The notes: generated from the sequence alone by a model not told the origin. A stretch of 64,000 bases of DNA from Insolitispirillum peregrinum (GCF_042665255.1 NZ_JBHTCD010000007.1); one strand, 5' to 3'. Positions 25,642 to 34,366 are shown, counted from the stretch's first letter. A program made the numbers and translations.

Positions 25642-26901
25642 ATGCAGGCCAGCGAACGTCCGGTGGCGGTGATTGGCGCCGGAGCCATCGGCATCATTTC
25701 GGCGCTGGAACTGGTCCGGCGCGGCCATCCGGTGACAGTGATCGAGCCGGGACAGGCGGGCGGCGAGCAGGCGGCCAGCTATGGCAATGCCGGCTGGCTG
25801 TCGTGCCAGTCGATCATTCCGCCCTCCACGCCGGGGATGTGGAAAAAGGTGCCGGGCTATCTGCTCGACCCGCTGGGACCGCTGGCGATCCGTTGGGGAT
25901 ATTTGCCAAAGGTCGCGCCGTGGCTGCTGCGCTATCTGCTCGGTGGCTGCACGCTGGAGCGGGTGCGCACCACCGCCGGGGCGCTGGCGCCGTTGCAGCG
26001 GGACTCGCTGGCCCTGCATGCAGCACTGGCCGCCGAGGCTGGTGTGCCGCATCTGATTGCTGCCGGGGGCGTGGTGCAGGCCTACCCCGACCGGGCAGCC
26101 TTTGAGGCCGAACAAGCGTTGTGGCAGATTCGCGCCGACTGCGGCATTCGCTGGCAGGACCTGGACGGCGACGCCGTGCAAGCCACTCTGCCGGGCTTTC
26201 CGGCGCGTTATCGCTGTGTGGCGGTGATCGAGCAGGCCGGGCGTTGCCGCAATCCGGGGGCCTATGTGGCGGCGCTGGCCGATCTGGCCCGGCGGCGTGG
26301 CGTGGCCTTTGTGCAGGCGCGGGCGCAGGACTTCAGCTTTGAGGGGGAGCGGCTGACCAGTGTCCTCACCGACCACGGCCCGGTGCCCTGCCGGGCGGCG
26401 GTGATTGCCGCCGGGGCATGGTCCGGCCCGCTGACCGCCCGCTTGCACGACCGCATGCCGCTGGAAAGCGAGCGCGGCTATCATGTGATGCTGCCGGGGA
26501 CGTCGCTGGAGTTGCCCGCCAGCTTCATGATGTCCGATGGCAAGGCGGTGGTACAGGCGATGGAGCACGGCTTGCGCATCGCCGGGCAAGTGGAAATCGG
26601 CAGCCCCGACGCTCCGCCGGACTGGCGGCGGGCCGATATCCTGAAAACCCACCTTGGCCGTTTGTTCCCGGCACTCGATCTGTCCGCCGCCCGCGTCTGG
26701 CAAGGCAGCCGCCCGGCCATGCCAGACGGTCGCCCCTGTCTGGGCCGCTCGCGCCGCTCGCCCGATGTGATCTATGCCTTTGGCCACGGCCACATCGGTC
26801 TGGGCAGCTCGGCCCGCACGGGCCGGGTGGTGGCGGCGCTGGTCGGTGGGCAGGCGGCGGAAATCCCGCTGGAGAGGTTCGATCCCCAGCGGTTCCGGTA
26901 G
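25642..26901 (+). CDS. FAD-dependent D-amino-acid dehydrogenase (DadA-like)
   Basis: A 419-residue DAO-fold oxidoreductase. An FAD dinucleotide motif VAVIGAGAIGIISALELVRRGHPVTVIEPG opens the protein, with the active-site entry ASYGNAGWLS and a C-terminal FAD-contact segment GHGHIGLGSSARTGRVVA. Length and motifs fit DadA, which oxidises D-amino acids to 2-oxoacids and passes electrons to the respiratory chain. It lies 5 bp behind the Cds1-like gene, and its stop is 11 bp from the convergent aminotransferase gene. Substrate unknown; sarcosine-type oxidation is a possible alternative. Confidence 0.82.
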   Translation: MQASERPVAVIGAGAIGIISALELVRRGHPVTVIEPGQAGGEQAASYGNAGWLSCQSIIPPSTPGMWKKVPGYLLDPLGPLAIRWGYLPKVAPWLLRYLLGGCTLERVRTTAGALAPLQRDSLALHAALAAEAGVPHLIAAGGVVQAYPDRAAFEAEQALWQIRADCGIRWQDLDGDAVQATLPGFPARYRCVAVIEQAGRCRNPGAYVAALADLARRRGVAFVQARAQDFSFEGERLTSVLTDHGPVPCRAAVIAAGAWSGPLTARLHDRMPLESERGYHVMLPGTSLELPASFMMSDGKAVVQAMEHGLRIAGQVEIGSPDAPPDWRRADILKTHLGRLFPALDLSAARVWQGSRPAMPDGRPCLGRSRRSPDVIYAFGHGHIGLGSSARTGRVVAALVGGQAAEIPLERFDPQRFR

Positions 26902-26912
26902 GGGGGGGGAGG

Positions 26913-28112
26913 TTATTCGGCAGCAACCTGCGCAAACGCCTGTGCCACCCGCTCGACGTTGCGGCTGTTCAGGCCAGCGACGCAGATACGGCCACTGCGC
27001 ACCAGATAGATGCCGAACTCGTCGCGCAGGCGGTCGACCTGTGCGGCGCTGAGACCGGTGTAGCTGAACATGCCGCGCTGCTGCACCAGATAGTCAAAGT
27101 TGCGCTGTGGCAGGGCCTGCTTCAGCGCATCGACCAGTTGGGTGCGCATGGCGATGATGCGGGTGCGCATCTGCTCGACTTCGGCCAGCCACGAGGCCTT
27201 CAGGGCGTCGTCGCGCAGCACGATATCGACCAGCGCCGCGCCGGTGGTCGGCGGGCTGGAGTAGTTGCGGCGGACGGTGGCCTTCAACTGCCCCAGCACC
27301 CGCTGGGCGGCCTCGGCGGTGTCGCAGACGATGGACAGGCCGCCGACGCGTTCGCCGTACAGCGAGAAAATCTTGGAGAACGAGTTGCTGACCAGAAACG
27401 GCTGGCCCGTGGACGCCAGAGCGCGGATGGCATAGGCATCGTCGTCCATGCCGCCGCCAAAGCCCTGATAGGCGATGTCCATGAAGGCAATCAGGTTGCG
27501 CTCGCACACCACGCGGATCACCTGATCCCACTGGGCCGGGGTCAGGTCCGAGCCGGTCGGGTTGTGGCAGCAGGGGTGCAGCAGGACGATGCCCTGCGCC
27601 GGAAGCTGTTGCAGGGCGGCCAGCATGCCGTCGATGTCAACGCCGCAGGTCTGCGGGTCGAAATAGGGGTAGGTGTGGGTCTTGAATCCGGCGCCTTCAA
27701 AGATGGCGACGTGGTTGTCCCAGGTCGGGTTGCTGACCCAGACTTCGGACTGCGGGAAATAGCGGCGCAGGAAATCGGCCCCGACCTTCAGCGCGCCTGA
27801 TCCGCCCAGCGTCTGGATGGTGGCAATCCGTCCGTCGGTGCGGGCCGCCGAGTCCGCGCCGAACAACAGCGCCTGCACGCCGTCGCGGTAGCTGGCCATG
27901 CCTTCCATCGGCAGGTACAGTTTGGCTTCGGCCGGGCGGGCGGCCAGTTGGCTCTGGGCTTCGACCAGCGCCTGCGGCAGCGGCACGATGCCCTGATCGT
28001 TGTAGTAAAGACCAATGCTGAGATTGACTTTCGCCGGACGGCTGTCGGCACGGAAGGCTTCCATCAGCGACAGGATCGGGTCACCGGCATAGGCATCGAC
28101 ATGATTGAACAT
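26913..28112 (-). CDS. tyrB: Aromatic amino acid aminotransferase (TyrB/PhhC type)
   Basis: A 399-residue class Ia transaminase. It has LYLPMEGMASYRDGVQ, NPTWDNH, HPCCHNPTGSDLT, the Schiff-base K247 in VSNSFSKIFSLYGERVG and the C-terminal FGIYLVRSGRICVAGLN. These features belong to the aspartate/aromatic subgroup. The location, last in an operon with an AroP-type permease and an Lrp-type regulator, favours aromatic substrates. The start ATG at 28112 begins at the conserved MFNHVDAYAGDPIL; a TTG seven codons upstream is less likely. It lies 33 bp after the YitT gene. Confidence 0.9.
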   Translation of the reverse strand: MFNHVDAYAGDPILSLMEAFRADSRPAKVNLSIGLYYNDQGIVPLPQALVEAQSQLAARPAEAKLYLPMEGMASYRDGVQALLFGADSAARTDGRIATIQTLGGSGALKVGADFLRRYFPQSEVWVSNPTWDNHVAIFEGAGFKTHTYPYFDPQTCGVDIDGMLAALQQLPAQGIVLLHPCCHNPTGSDLTPAQWDQVIRVVCERNLIAFMDIAYQGFGGGMDDDAYAIRALASTGQPFLVSNSFSKIFSLYGERVGGLSIVCDTAEAAQRVLGQLKATVRRNYSSPPTTGAALVDIVLRDDALKASWLAEVEQMRTRIIAMRTQLVDALKQALPQRNFDYLVQQRGMFSYTGLSAAQVDRLRDEFGIYLVRSGRICVAGLNSRNVERVAQAFAQVAAE

Positions 28113-28145
28113 GGTTGGCTCGCACTCATGCAAGGGGGGAACGGA

Positions 28146-28760
28146 TCACGCCAGATAACGGTTCGGGCGGTGATTCATCAGGATGATCAGGTTCAGCGCA
28201 AAGGCCCCGATGACCGACGCCACCAGCAGCGGCCACGACACCAGAAACAGCGAGGCGATCAGGATGGTAAAGTCCAGCGCCATCTGCACCTTGCCCGCCC
28301 GGATACCGTAGCGGTCCTGCAGGTACAGGGCCAGCATGTTGAAGCCGCCCAGACTGGAGCGGTGACGGAACAGGGCGATGAATCCCAGACCCATCGCCAC
28401 ATTGCCCATCACGGCGGCATAGAACGGGTTGATGTCGCCCAACTGGATGAATTGTGGATGCAGTTCACTGAACAGCGACACCAGTGCGATGGCGCAAAAG
28501 GTCTTGATGACGAAATCCAGCCCCATCCGCTTGAAGGCCAGATAGTAGAACGGCAGGTTGAGGGTGAAGAATACCACCCCAAAGCGGACGCCGAGGACGT
28601 GGTGCAACAGCACCGCCAGCCCGGCGGTGCCGCCGGTCAGGGTGCCGGAGGCCTTGATCAGCATCACGCCGAACGACACGATCAGGCTGCCGACCAGCAG
28701 GGCCATCACGTCTTCGATCAGGGTATGGGGGACTTTGGGGACGGTGGTGGTTTGGCTCAT
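28146..28760 (-). CDS. YitT-family membrane protein
   Basis: A 204-residue protein with five to six membrane spans and the YitT signatures LIVSFGVMLIKASGTLTGGTAGLAVLL, NLPFYYLAFKRMG and RSSLGGFNMLALYLQDRYGIRAG. It is the short form, without the C-terminal DUF2179 domain. The family's function is unestablished; members often occur in amino-acid operons. Its start overlaps the Lrp gene stop as ATGA (28757-28760), a sign of translational coupling, so it probably works with the aromatic amino-acid genes, perhaps as an exporter. Confidence 0.9.
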   Translation of the reverse strand: MSQTTTVPKVPHTLIEDVMALLVGSLIVSFGVMLIKASGTLTGGTAGLAVLLHHVLGVRFGVVFFTLNLPFYYLAFKRMGLDFVIKTFCAIALVSLFSELHPQFIQLGDINPFYAAVMGNVAMGLGFIALFRHRSSLGGFNMLALYLQDRYGIRAGKVQMALDFTILIASLFLVSWPLLVASVIGAFALNLIILMNHRPNRYLA

Positions 28761-29272
28761 GGCGTGGCTCCCATGCTCGGATCGGAAGAGGCAGACGGGG
28801 CAGAGGCAACCGGCAGGTGGCCGTTTTCCTTCACCCGCTCCAGCACCACCGCCGTCCGCACATGGCTGACGCTGGCGCTGAGCGAGGCCAGCTCGCTGAT
28901 CAGGCGGCTCATGTCCGGCAGGTCCGCGGCGGCAATTTTCAGCAGGTAGTCATAGTCGCCGGTGATCTTGAACACGTCACGGATGGCCGCTTCCCGCTCG
29001 ATGAAGGCCATCAGGGCGGCCACCGCCTGCGGGGCGTGGCTGACCATGCGGACCTCGACCATGCCGACCATCGGCGTGCTGTCGGCCAGCGGGGAAATCT
29101 GGGCGTAATAGCCAAGGATCATCCCCGACTGTTCCAGCGCAATCCGGCGGCGCGAGCATTGCGAGGTGGACAGGCCGATCCTGTCGGCCAGATCCTGATT
29201 GCTGAGGCGGCCATTGCCGCGCAACAGCGCCAGAATCCGGCGGTCGTGGTCATCAAGGGCGACGGGTTTCAT
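28757..29272 (-). CDS. Lrp/AsnC-family transcriptional regulator
   Basis: A 171-residue regulator with an N-terminal helix-turn-helix (LDDHDRRILALLRGNGRLSNQDLADRIGLSTSQCSRRR) and a C-terminal RAM ligand-binding domain (VEVRMVSHAPQAVAALMAFI, ITGDYDYLLKIAA). A Ser/Ala/Pro-rich tail of about 15 residues is extra. The ATG at 29272 begins at the conserved MKPVALDDHD. Encoded directly downstream of aroP, it probably senses an aromatic amino acid and controls this operon. Confidence 0.93.
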   Translation of the reverse strand: MKPVALDDHDRRILALLRGNGRLSNQDLADRIGLSTSQCSRRRIALEQSGMILGYYAQISPLADSTPMVGMVEVRMVSHAPQAVAALMAFIEREAAIRDVFKITGDYDYLLKIAAADLPDMSRLISELASLSASVSHVRTAVVLERVKENGHLPVASAPSASSDPSMGATP

Positions 29273-29291
29273 GATCAGCCAGCGCCTTTTC

Positions 29292-30653
29292 TCAGCGTTG
29301 AACCGGAGCAAAGCGGGTACGCAGGGCGTACAGCACCCCCAGCGCCACGATCCATACCGGCATCACCCACACCGCGAGGGTCATGTCCGGGGTCATCATC
29401 ATCACCACCAGAATTCCGGCCATGAACAGCAGGCACAGGTAGTTGGTCAGTGGATGCCACGGGCTGCGGAAACTGCTCTGCCGGTTCTGCTGGCGCAGGT
29501 GGCGGCGGAATTTCAGGTGGGTCAGGCTGATCATGCCCCAGTTGATCACCAGCGCGGCAACCACCAGCATCATCAGCAACCCGAACGCCTTGCCGGGCAT
29601 CAGATAGTTGATCAGCACACAAATGGCTGTTGCCACCGCCGACACCGCCAGCGCGGGCACCGGCACGCCGCGCTTGTTGACGCGGGTCAGTACCTGCGGG
29701 GCATTCTTTTGCAGGGCCAGACCGAACAGCATCCGGCTGTTGCAGTAAACGCAGCTATTGTACACCGACAGGGCGGCGGTCAGAACCACCACGTTCAGCA
29801 CGGTGGCCACCAGCCCGTTGTCGAGCGACTGGAAAATCAGCACGAACGGGCTGCCGCCGTCCTGCACCTGCGTCCACGGGTACAACGACAGCAGGACGGC
29901 CAGCGCGCCGACGTAGAAAATCAGGATGCGATAGATCACCTGATTGGTGGCTTTGGGGATGGTGGTCTGCGGGTCACGGGCTTCGGCGGCGGTGATGCCG
30001 ACCAGCTCCAGACCGCCGAACGAGAACATGATCGGGGCCATCGCCAGCGCCAGACCGCCGAGGCCGTTGGGCAGGAAGCCGCCCAGCGCCCACAGGTTGC
30101 TGACCGAGGTCTGCGGGCCGCCGCTGCCGCTGAACAGCAGCCACAGGCCGAACAGGATCATGCTGACAATGGCGGCAACCTTGATGATGGAAAACCAGAA
30201 CTCCATCTCGCCGAACAGCTTGACGTGCAGCAGGTTGATGATGTTGATCACCACGAAAAAGGCGAGTGCCGAGGCCCAGGTGGGGATCTCGGGCCACCAG
30301 TACTGCACATAAATGCCGATGGCGGTCAGTTCGGCCATGCTGACCAGCACGTACAGCACCCAGTAATTCCAGCCGGACAGGAACCCGGCGAAATTGCCCC
30401 AATAGGTATAGGCAAAGTGGCTGAACGAGCCTGCCACCGGGGTATCAACGACCATTTCCGCCAGTTGGCGCATGATCAGAAAGGCAATGACCCCGGCGAC
30501 CAGATAGCCGAGCAGGATTGACGGGCCAGCCAGTTTGATGGTTTGTGCCACCCCGAGGAACAACCCGGTCCCGATCGCCCCGCCCAGCGCGATCAACTGA
30601 ATGTGTCGGTTGGACAGGCCCCGGCTGAGGCTGTCGTTCTGCTCGCTCTGCAT
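29292..30653 (-). CDS. aroP: Aromatic amino-acid permease (AroP/PheP type, APC superfamily)
   Basis: A 453-residue transporter with twelve predicted membrane spans. It shows the amino-acid permease signatures IQLIALGGAIGTGLFLG and the AroP/PheP-specific SHFAYTYWGNFAGFLSGWNYWVLYVLVSMAEL, plus NSRMLFGLA. Near-identity of these blocks to E. coli AroP (457 residues), together with the aromatic aminotransferase three genes downstream, supports proton-coupled uptake of Phe, Tyr or Trp. It is the first gene of the operon aroP-lrp-yitT-tyrB. The 258-bp upstream region holds a palindrome and a dispersed repeat. Confidence 0.88.
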   Translation of the reverse strand: MQSEQNDSLSRGLSNRHIQLIALGGAIGTGLFLGVAQTIKLAGPSILLGYLVAGVIAFLIMRQLAEMVVDTPVAGSFSHFAYTYWGNFAGFLSGWNYWVLYVLVSMAELTAIGIYVQYWWPEIPTWASALAFFVVINIINLLHVKLFGEMEFWFSIIKVAAIVSMILFGLWLLFSGSGGPQTSVSNLWALGGFLPNGLGGLALAMAPIMFSFGGLELVGITAAEARDPQTTIPKATNQVIYRILIFYVGALAVLLSLYPWTQVQDGGSPFVLIFQSLDNGLVATVLNVVVLTAALSVYNSCVYCNSRMLFGLALQKNAPQVLTRVNKRGVPVPALAVSAVATAICVLINYLMPGKAFGLLMMLVVAALVINWGMISLTHLKFRRHLRQQNRQSSFRSPWHPLTNYLCLLFMAGILVVMMMTPDMTLAVWVMPVWIVALGVLYALRTRFAPVQR

Positions 30654-30681
30654 CGAGCCTGATCCTTATCCTGTAAAGGGA

Positions 30682-30697
30682 CAATCACCCGTGATTG
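30682..30697. promoter_or_regulatory. Candidate operator CAATCAC-CC-GTGATTG before aroP
   Basis: A perfect 7-bp inverted repeat with a 2-bp spacer, 29 bp upstream of the aroP start codon. It is the best palindrome in this leader and a candidate site for the Lrp-type regulator encoded in the operon. It does not match a TyrR box. Confidence 0.45.
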
Positions 30698-30791
30698 CCG
30701 CAAAAATGCACAAAGATGGCATTTAGCACAGGAATGATGCACATATCCATTAAAATTAGAGTGTTGTGCGAAAAGTGCAGGCTGCCGCCTG

Positions 30792-30907
30792 AACCGCTTG
30801 GGGGCGATGCCCCCAAGCCCTCATTTTCTCTTTGAATATCAAAGAAATGGGGTCCGGGGCCTTTCGGCCCCGGCGAGGTGTGGAGCCGCGCTCCACGTCC
30901 CTGTTTT
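30792..30907 (+). repeat. Dispersed intergenic repeat, family 1 copy B
   Basis: About 116 bp matching copy A at 16311-16425 in order and orientation. It has the same three hairpins: GGGGGC/GCCCCC, CCGGGGCC/GGCCCCGG and GTGGAGC/GCTCCAC. The pairs are preserved although the bases differ from copy A (for example T-A to C-G in the second stem). It lies between the aroP promoter region and the 3' end of the thioesterase gene, so it could also end that transcript. Confidence 0.75.
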
Positions 30908-30911
30908 ATTA

Positions 30912-31349
30912 TTATGCGCGCGGCTGGCCGTCCCTGCTCTCGCTGCCGCGATGATAGCGAAAGGTGCCGCTGGCGGTGGCAATCAGCGAGTCGTGTTCAT
31001 CGCGGATGCTGGCCGAGGTGAAAAAGATCTTGCTGCCGCCGCCGCTGACCAGCCCTTCGGCGCGCAGGTGCTGGCCCTTGGCGATGCCGATGAAGTTGGT
31101 GGTCAGCGACAGGGTGAGCGTGCGGCGCACGTTTCCCGGCACCGGGCAATGACACCCGGCATAGCCGCTGACCGTATCGAGCAGGGTGGTGAGCAATCCG
31201 CCGTGGGGGAGACCGGCCCGGTTGAGATGTTCCGGGCGGAGGGTCATTTCGACCACCGCCCGGCCCTGTTCCCATTCGGTGATCCGGTAGCCCAGCAGGC
31301 GGGAAAACCCGCTGGCACTGTTTTGTTCCCACAGAAGATTCTCGTCCAT
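30912..31349 (-). CDS. PaaI-family hotdog thioesterase
   Basis: A 145-residue hotdog-fold protein with the PaaI motif NRAGLPHGGLLTTLLDTVSGYAG and the beta-strand core TLTLSLTTNFIGIAKG. Such enzymes hydrolyse acyl- or phenylacyl-CoA esters, often to recover CoA from dead-end intermediates. It follows the acyl-CoA ligase gene on the same strand, with repeat copy C in the 114-bp gap, and probably serves the same catabolic block. The exact substrate is not known. Confidence 0.85.
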   Translation of the reverse strand: MDENLLWEQNSASGFSRLLGYRITEWEQGRAVVEMTLRPEHLNRAGLPHGGLLTTLLDTVSGYAGCHCPVPGNVRRTLTLSLTTNFIGIAKGQHLRAEGLVSGGGSKIFFTSASIRDEHDSLIATASGTFRYHRGSESRDGQPRA

Positions 31350-31376
31350 GACCGCTATAGCCTTTCCGGGATGTCA

Positions 31377-31483
31377 CTAGAGCATTTCTCGGTCTCCAAG
31401 GATCACGATAAATGCTCTAGTGATTTGTTATTTAAGCAAATACGTCGTCGTAGATGTGTCCATCTACTCGGGATTTGCTCTAG
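31377..31483 (-). repeat. Dispersed intergenic repeat, family 2 copy C
   Basis: About 107 bp, roughly 90 percent identical to the reverse complement of the copy at 51962-52067. It begins with the inverted repeat CTAGAGCATTT/AAATGCTCTAG (31377-31387 with 31410-31420) and ends with GATTTGCTCTAG. It also contains internal complementary words (GCAAATAC, AGATG/CATCT). The right edge runs into the 3' end of the acyl-CoA ligase gene and supplies its last five codons and stop. Confidence 0.85.
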
Positions 31484-33032
31484 CTCCGCACAGCCGGTCG
31501 GCGGCCAGGACCAGATGGTGTTTCTGGATTTTCCCGGTGGCGCTGGCTGGCATGGCCGGAACGATAAAAATGCGCTGAGGCCGTTTATACGGTGCCAGCC
31601 GGTCGTGAATGAAGGCTTTTAAGGCGTCTTCGTCCAGTTGACTGCCGGGCGACAGCTCGACAAAGGCAATCACCTCCTCGTTGCCGGGGATGCGCCGCCC
31701 GACCACCGCGCTCTGAATGACCAGCGGATGGGCGTTCAGCGCGGTTTCGACTTCGGGCGGGTAAACGTTAAAGCCCGAGCGGATGATCAGTTCCTTGCAG
31801 CGCCCGACCAGAAACAGCGCCCCGTCCGGCCCCTGTCGGCACAGGTCGCCGGTTTTCAGCCAGCCGTCGGCGGTAACGGTGGCGCGGGTGGCAATCGGGT
31901 CGTTGTAATAGCCCTTCATCACGTTCGGACCGCGCACCCACAATTCACCGATCTCGCCGGGGGTGACATCATCGCCGGTAAGCTGGTCGATGAAACGCAC
32001 CTCGACATGCGGCAACGGCGGGCCGATGCTGTCATCATCGCGCGGTGACGGGATCAGGGTCTGGGAAACGGTCGGTGAGGCTTCGGTCAGGCCATAGCCG
32101 TTGTTGAGGGCAGTGCCGAACAGTCCCTCGATTCGCCGTTTCCACTCCAGATCGAGCGGTGCTCCCCCCGATGACATGTAGCGCAGGTGTGGCGCCCTCA
32201 GGGCACGGCCTTCGGCTTCCAGATGCTCCAGCAGCTTGGCATACATCGCCGGAACCCCCTGAAAAACGGTCACGCCGTTTTCCAGCGCCCGCGCCAGATG
32301 GCGGGGATCAAAGCGCGGCACCATCTCCAGCACCCCACCGGCCTTGAGGGTGCCGAGGAAGGTCGAGGCCAGGCCGAACACATGGCTGATCGGCAGCACC
32401 GCATAGACATGGTCGGCGGTGGTCAGGCCCCGTTGCTGGCCGGAAATGGTGGCGATATACAGCAGGCCGCGATGGGTCAGCATCACGCCCTTGGGGGTGC
32501 CGGTGGTCCCCGAGGTGTAGATCATCGCCGCCACCTGATCGGCGTTGCTGTCGTCCACCGGCTCGGGGGTGGCCGGACGCTGCCCGGCGATCAGCACCGT
32601 TCCGGCGTGGGGCAGGGACTGTTCGTCGGCCTGATGGCGGGCACCATGGGCGGCGGCATCGCGGGAGGTCTGGGGGGTGAACACCAGCGCGCGCGGGGTG
32701 CAATGCTGCTCGATCCGGTCGATTTCCACCGCCGGGATGCGGGCATTGACCACCACCGCCCATGCATCCAGCCGGGAACAGGCCAGAATCATCGCCGCGA
32801 GGGCGGCGCAGTTTTCGTTGACCAGCAGCACGCGGTCACCACCACGGACGCCCGCGGCCTCCAGCAGGGTGACGGCGGCATCGCTGGCCTCGCCCAGTTG
32901 GGCAAAGGTCAGCGTCTGGCCGTCGTGGTCGATCAGCGCCACCGCCTGTGGCCGCTCGGCGCGCCAGCGGTCGGCCAGCAGGTGCAGGCGCCGGGGCAGC
33001 TCAGGCAGGTCGGGCAGGGGGGCTGTTACCAT
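31464..33032 (-). CDS. Class I adenylate-forming acyl-CoA ligase
   Basis: A 522-residue AMP-binding enzyme that activates a carboxylic acid with ATP and CoA. Motifs: phosphate loop IYTSGTTGTPKGVMLTH, A5 NGYGLTEASPTVSQT, A7 WLKTGDLC, A8 hinge LIIRSGFNVYPPEVE and the catalytic Lys in ATGKIQKHHL. The ATG at 33032 overlaps the end of the acyl-CoA dehydrogenase gene by 7 bp, implying coupled expression. The final residues RANPE and the TAG stop lie inside dispersed repeat C, so the native C-terminus has been altered. The substrate, perhaps a medium-chain, dicarboxylic or aryl acid, is inferred from neighbours only. Confidence 0.88.
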   Translation of the reverse strand: MVTAPLPDLPELPRRLHLLADRWRAERPQAVALIDHDGQTLTFAQLGEASDAAVTLLEAAGVRGGDRVLLVNENCAALAAMILACSRLDAWAVVVNARIPAVEIDRIEQHCTPRALVFTPQTSRDAAAHGARHQADEQSLPHAGTVLIAGQRPATPEPVDDSNADQVAAMIYTSGTTGTPKGVMLTHRGLLYIATISGQQRGLTTADHVYAVLPISHVFGLASTFLGTLKAGGVLEMVPRFDPRHLARALENGVTVFQGVPAMYAKLLEHLEAEGRALRAPHLRYMSSGGAPLDLEWKRRIEGLFGTALNNGYGLTEASPTVSQTLIPSPRDDDSIGPPLPHVEVRFIDQLTGDDVTPGEIGELWVRGPNVMKGYYNDPIATRATVTADGWLKTGDLCRQGPDGALFLVGRCKELIIRSGFNVYPPEVETALNAHPLVIQSAVVGRRIPGNEEVIAFVELSPGSQLDEDALKAFIHDRLAPYKRPQRIFIVPAMPASATGKIQKHHLVLAADRLCGARANPE

Positions 33033-34189
33033 GTCCGCGCGTCCTTCAACATGTTGCGGGCGATCACCAGCTGCTGGATCTGGGTGGTGCCTTCGTAAAT
33101 GCGGAACAGGCGCACATCGCGATAGAAACGCTCGATTCCGTAATCGGCAATATAGCCTGCGCCGCCGTGAATCTGTACCGCCCGATCGGCGACCCGCCCG
33201 ACCATTTCGCTCGCATACATCTTGCAACAGGCGGCTTCGGTGCTGACGTCGATGCCCTGATCCTTGCGGCGGGCGGTTTCTTCGACCATGCAGCGGGCAG
33301 CATAGGCTTCGGCTTTGCTGTCGGCCAGCATTGCCTGAATCAACTGGAACTCGCCAATCGGCTTGCCGAACTGCTCGCGTTCCAGGCTGTAGCGCAGGCT
33401 GTCTTCGATCAGGCGCTCGGCCACCCCGACGCAGACCGAGCCGATGTGCAGGCGGCCCCGGTCAAGCACCTTCATCGCCGTCTTGAAGCCCTGATGCAGG
33501 CGGGCTTCGCCGCCGATGATCGCCGAGACCGGCACCCGCACGTTGTCAAAGATGACATCGCAGGTGTGCGCGCCCTTTTGCCCCATCTTGTGGTCATTGG
33601 GGCCGAGGGAGATACCCGGCAGGTTGGCATCGACAACAAAGGCCGAAACGCCGCTGGCGTCGCGGCTGTCGGGATTGGTGCGGGCAAAGACGGTGAACAC
33701 CCCGGCTTCGGGGGCGTTGGTGATGTAACGCTTGGTGCCGTTGATCAGGAAATCATCGCCATCGCGGCGGGCGCTGGTGCGCAGGGACCCGGCGTCTGAT
33801 CCGCTGCCCGGTTCGGTCAGGCAGAACGAGCCGATCAGCTCGCCCGAGGCGAGGCGCGGCAGGTAGTGGCTCTTTTGCTCGTCGGTGCCGTCAATCACGA
33901 TCCCCTGCGAGCCGATGCCGTTGTTGGTGCCCATCAGCGAGCGGAAAGCGGGTGAGGTGCGCCCCAGCAGGAAGGCAATCTGCACTTCTTCGCTCATTGC
34001 CAGGCCCAGCCCGCCATAGGTTTCGGGGATCGACATGCCGAACAGGCCCATGTCGCGCATGTCCTGCACCACTTCGGCCGGAATGGCGTCGTCTTCGGCC
34101 ACTTTGGCTTCCAGCGGGCGCAGGCGGTTGTCCACAAAGCGGCGAACGGTGTCGAGCAGCTGGGAGAGGGTTTCCGGGTCCAGAGCCAT
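33026..34189 (-). CDS. Acyl-CoA dehydrogenase
   Basis: A 387-residue FAD flavoenzyme performing the first oxidation of beta-oxidation. It has FCLTEPGSGSDAGSL (FAD/substrate contact), RYITNAP, QIHGGAGYIADYGIERFYRDVRLFRIYEGTTQIQ, and the catalytic base Glu at E366 in the final IYEGT motif. The ATG at 34189 follows GAGG at 9 nt; upstream codons in frame lie in the divergent promoter. Two TTTC-N7-GAAA palindromes lie in that promoter. The enzyme probably acts on the CoA ester made by the adjacent ligase. Confidence 0.92.
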   Translation of the reverse strand: MALDPETLSQLLDTVRRFVDNRLRPLEAKVAEDDAIPAEVVQDMRDMGLFGMSIPETYGGLGLAMSEEVQIAFLLGRTSPAFRSLMGTNNGIGSQGIVIDGTDEQKSHYLPRLASGELIGSFCLTEPGSGSDAGSLRTSARRDGDDFLINGTKRYITNAPEAGVFTVFARTNPDSRDASGVSAFVVDANLPGISLGPNDHKMGQKGAHTCDVIFDNVRVPVSAIIGGEARLHQGFKTAMKVLDRGRLHIGSVCVGVAERLIEDSLRYSLEREQFGKPIGEFQLIQAMLADSKAEAYAARCMVEETARRKDQGIDVSTEAACCKMYASEMVGRVADRAVQIHGGAGYIADYGIERFYRDVRLFRIYEGTTQIQQLVIARNMLKDARTW

Positions 34190-34220
34190 CGTGTGTTTCC
34201 TCGTGTTTTGTCTTGTGGTG

Positions 34221-34235
34221 TTTCGTATCGTGAAA
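34221..34235. promoter_or_regulatory. Candidate IclR operator 1: TTTCGTATCGTGAAA
   Basis: A 15-bp palindrome-like site 32 bp upstream of the acyl-CoA dehydrogenase start. The word continues as GAAAATCAGTTTC. It matches sites at 34307 (opposite strand) and 37980, giving the shared form TTTCR-N5-GAAA followed by AYCARTT. Confidence 0.6.
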
Positions 34236-34306
34236 ATCAGTTTCAAAAAACTGTTGATGCAGACGGTGGCACGAACTACGATGCCCGTCAAGAATACGAA
34301 ATTGGT

Positions 34307-34321
34307 TTTCACTATGCGAAA
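34307..34321. promoter_or_regulatory. Candidate IclR operator 2: TTTCACTATGCGAAA
   Basis: It lies 46 bp upstream of the enoyl-CoA hydratase GTG. On the minus strand it reads TTTCGCATAGTGAAAACCAATTTC, the same extended word as sites 1 and 3. With site 1 it makes a divergently oriented pair spanning the shared promoter region. Confidence 0.6.
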
Positions 34322-34366
34322 TCAAAATCGCCGAAAGCCAGAACCAACAGATGGGAGGAAACCGCA

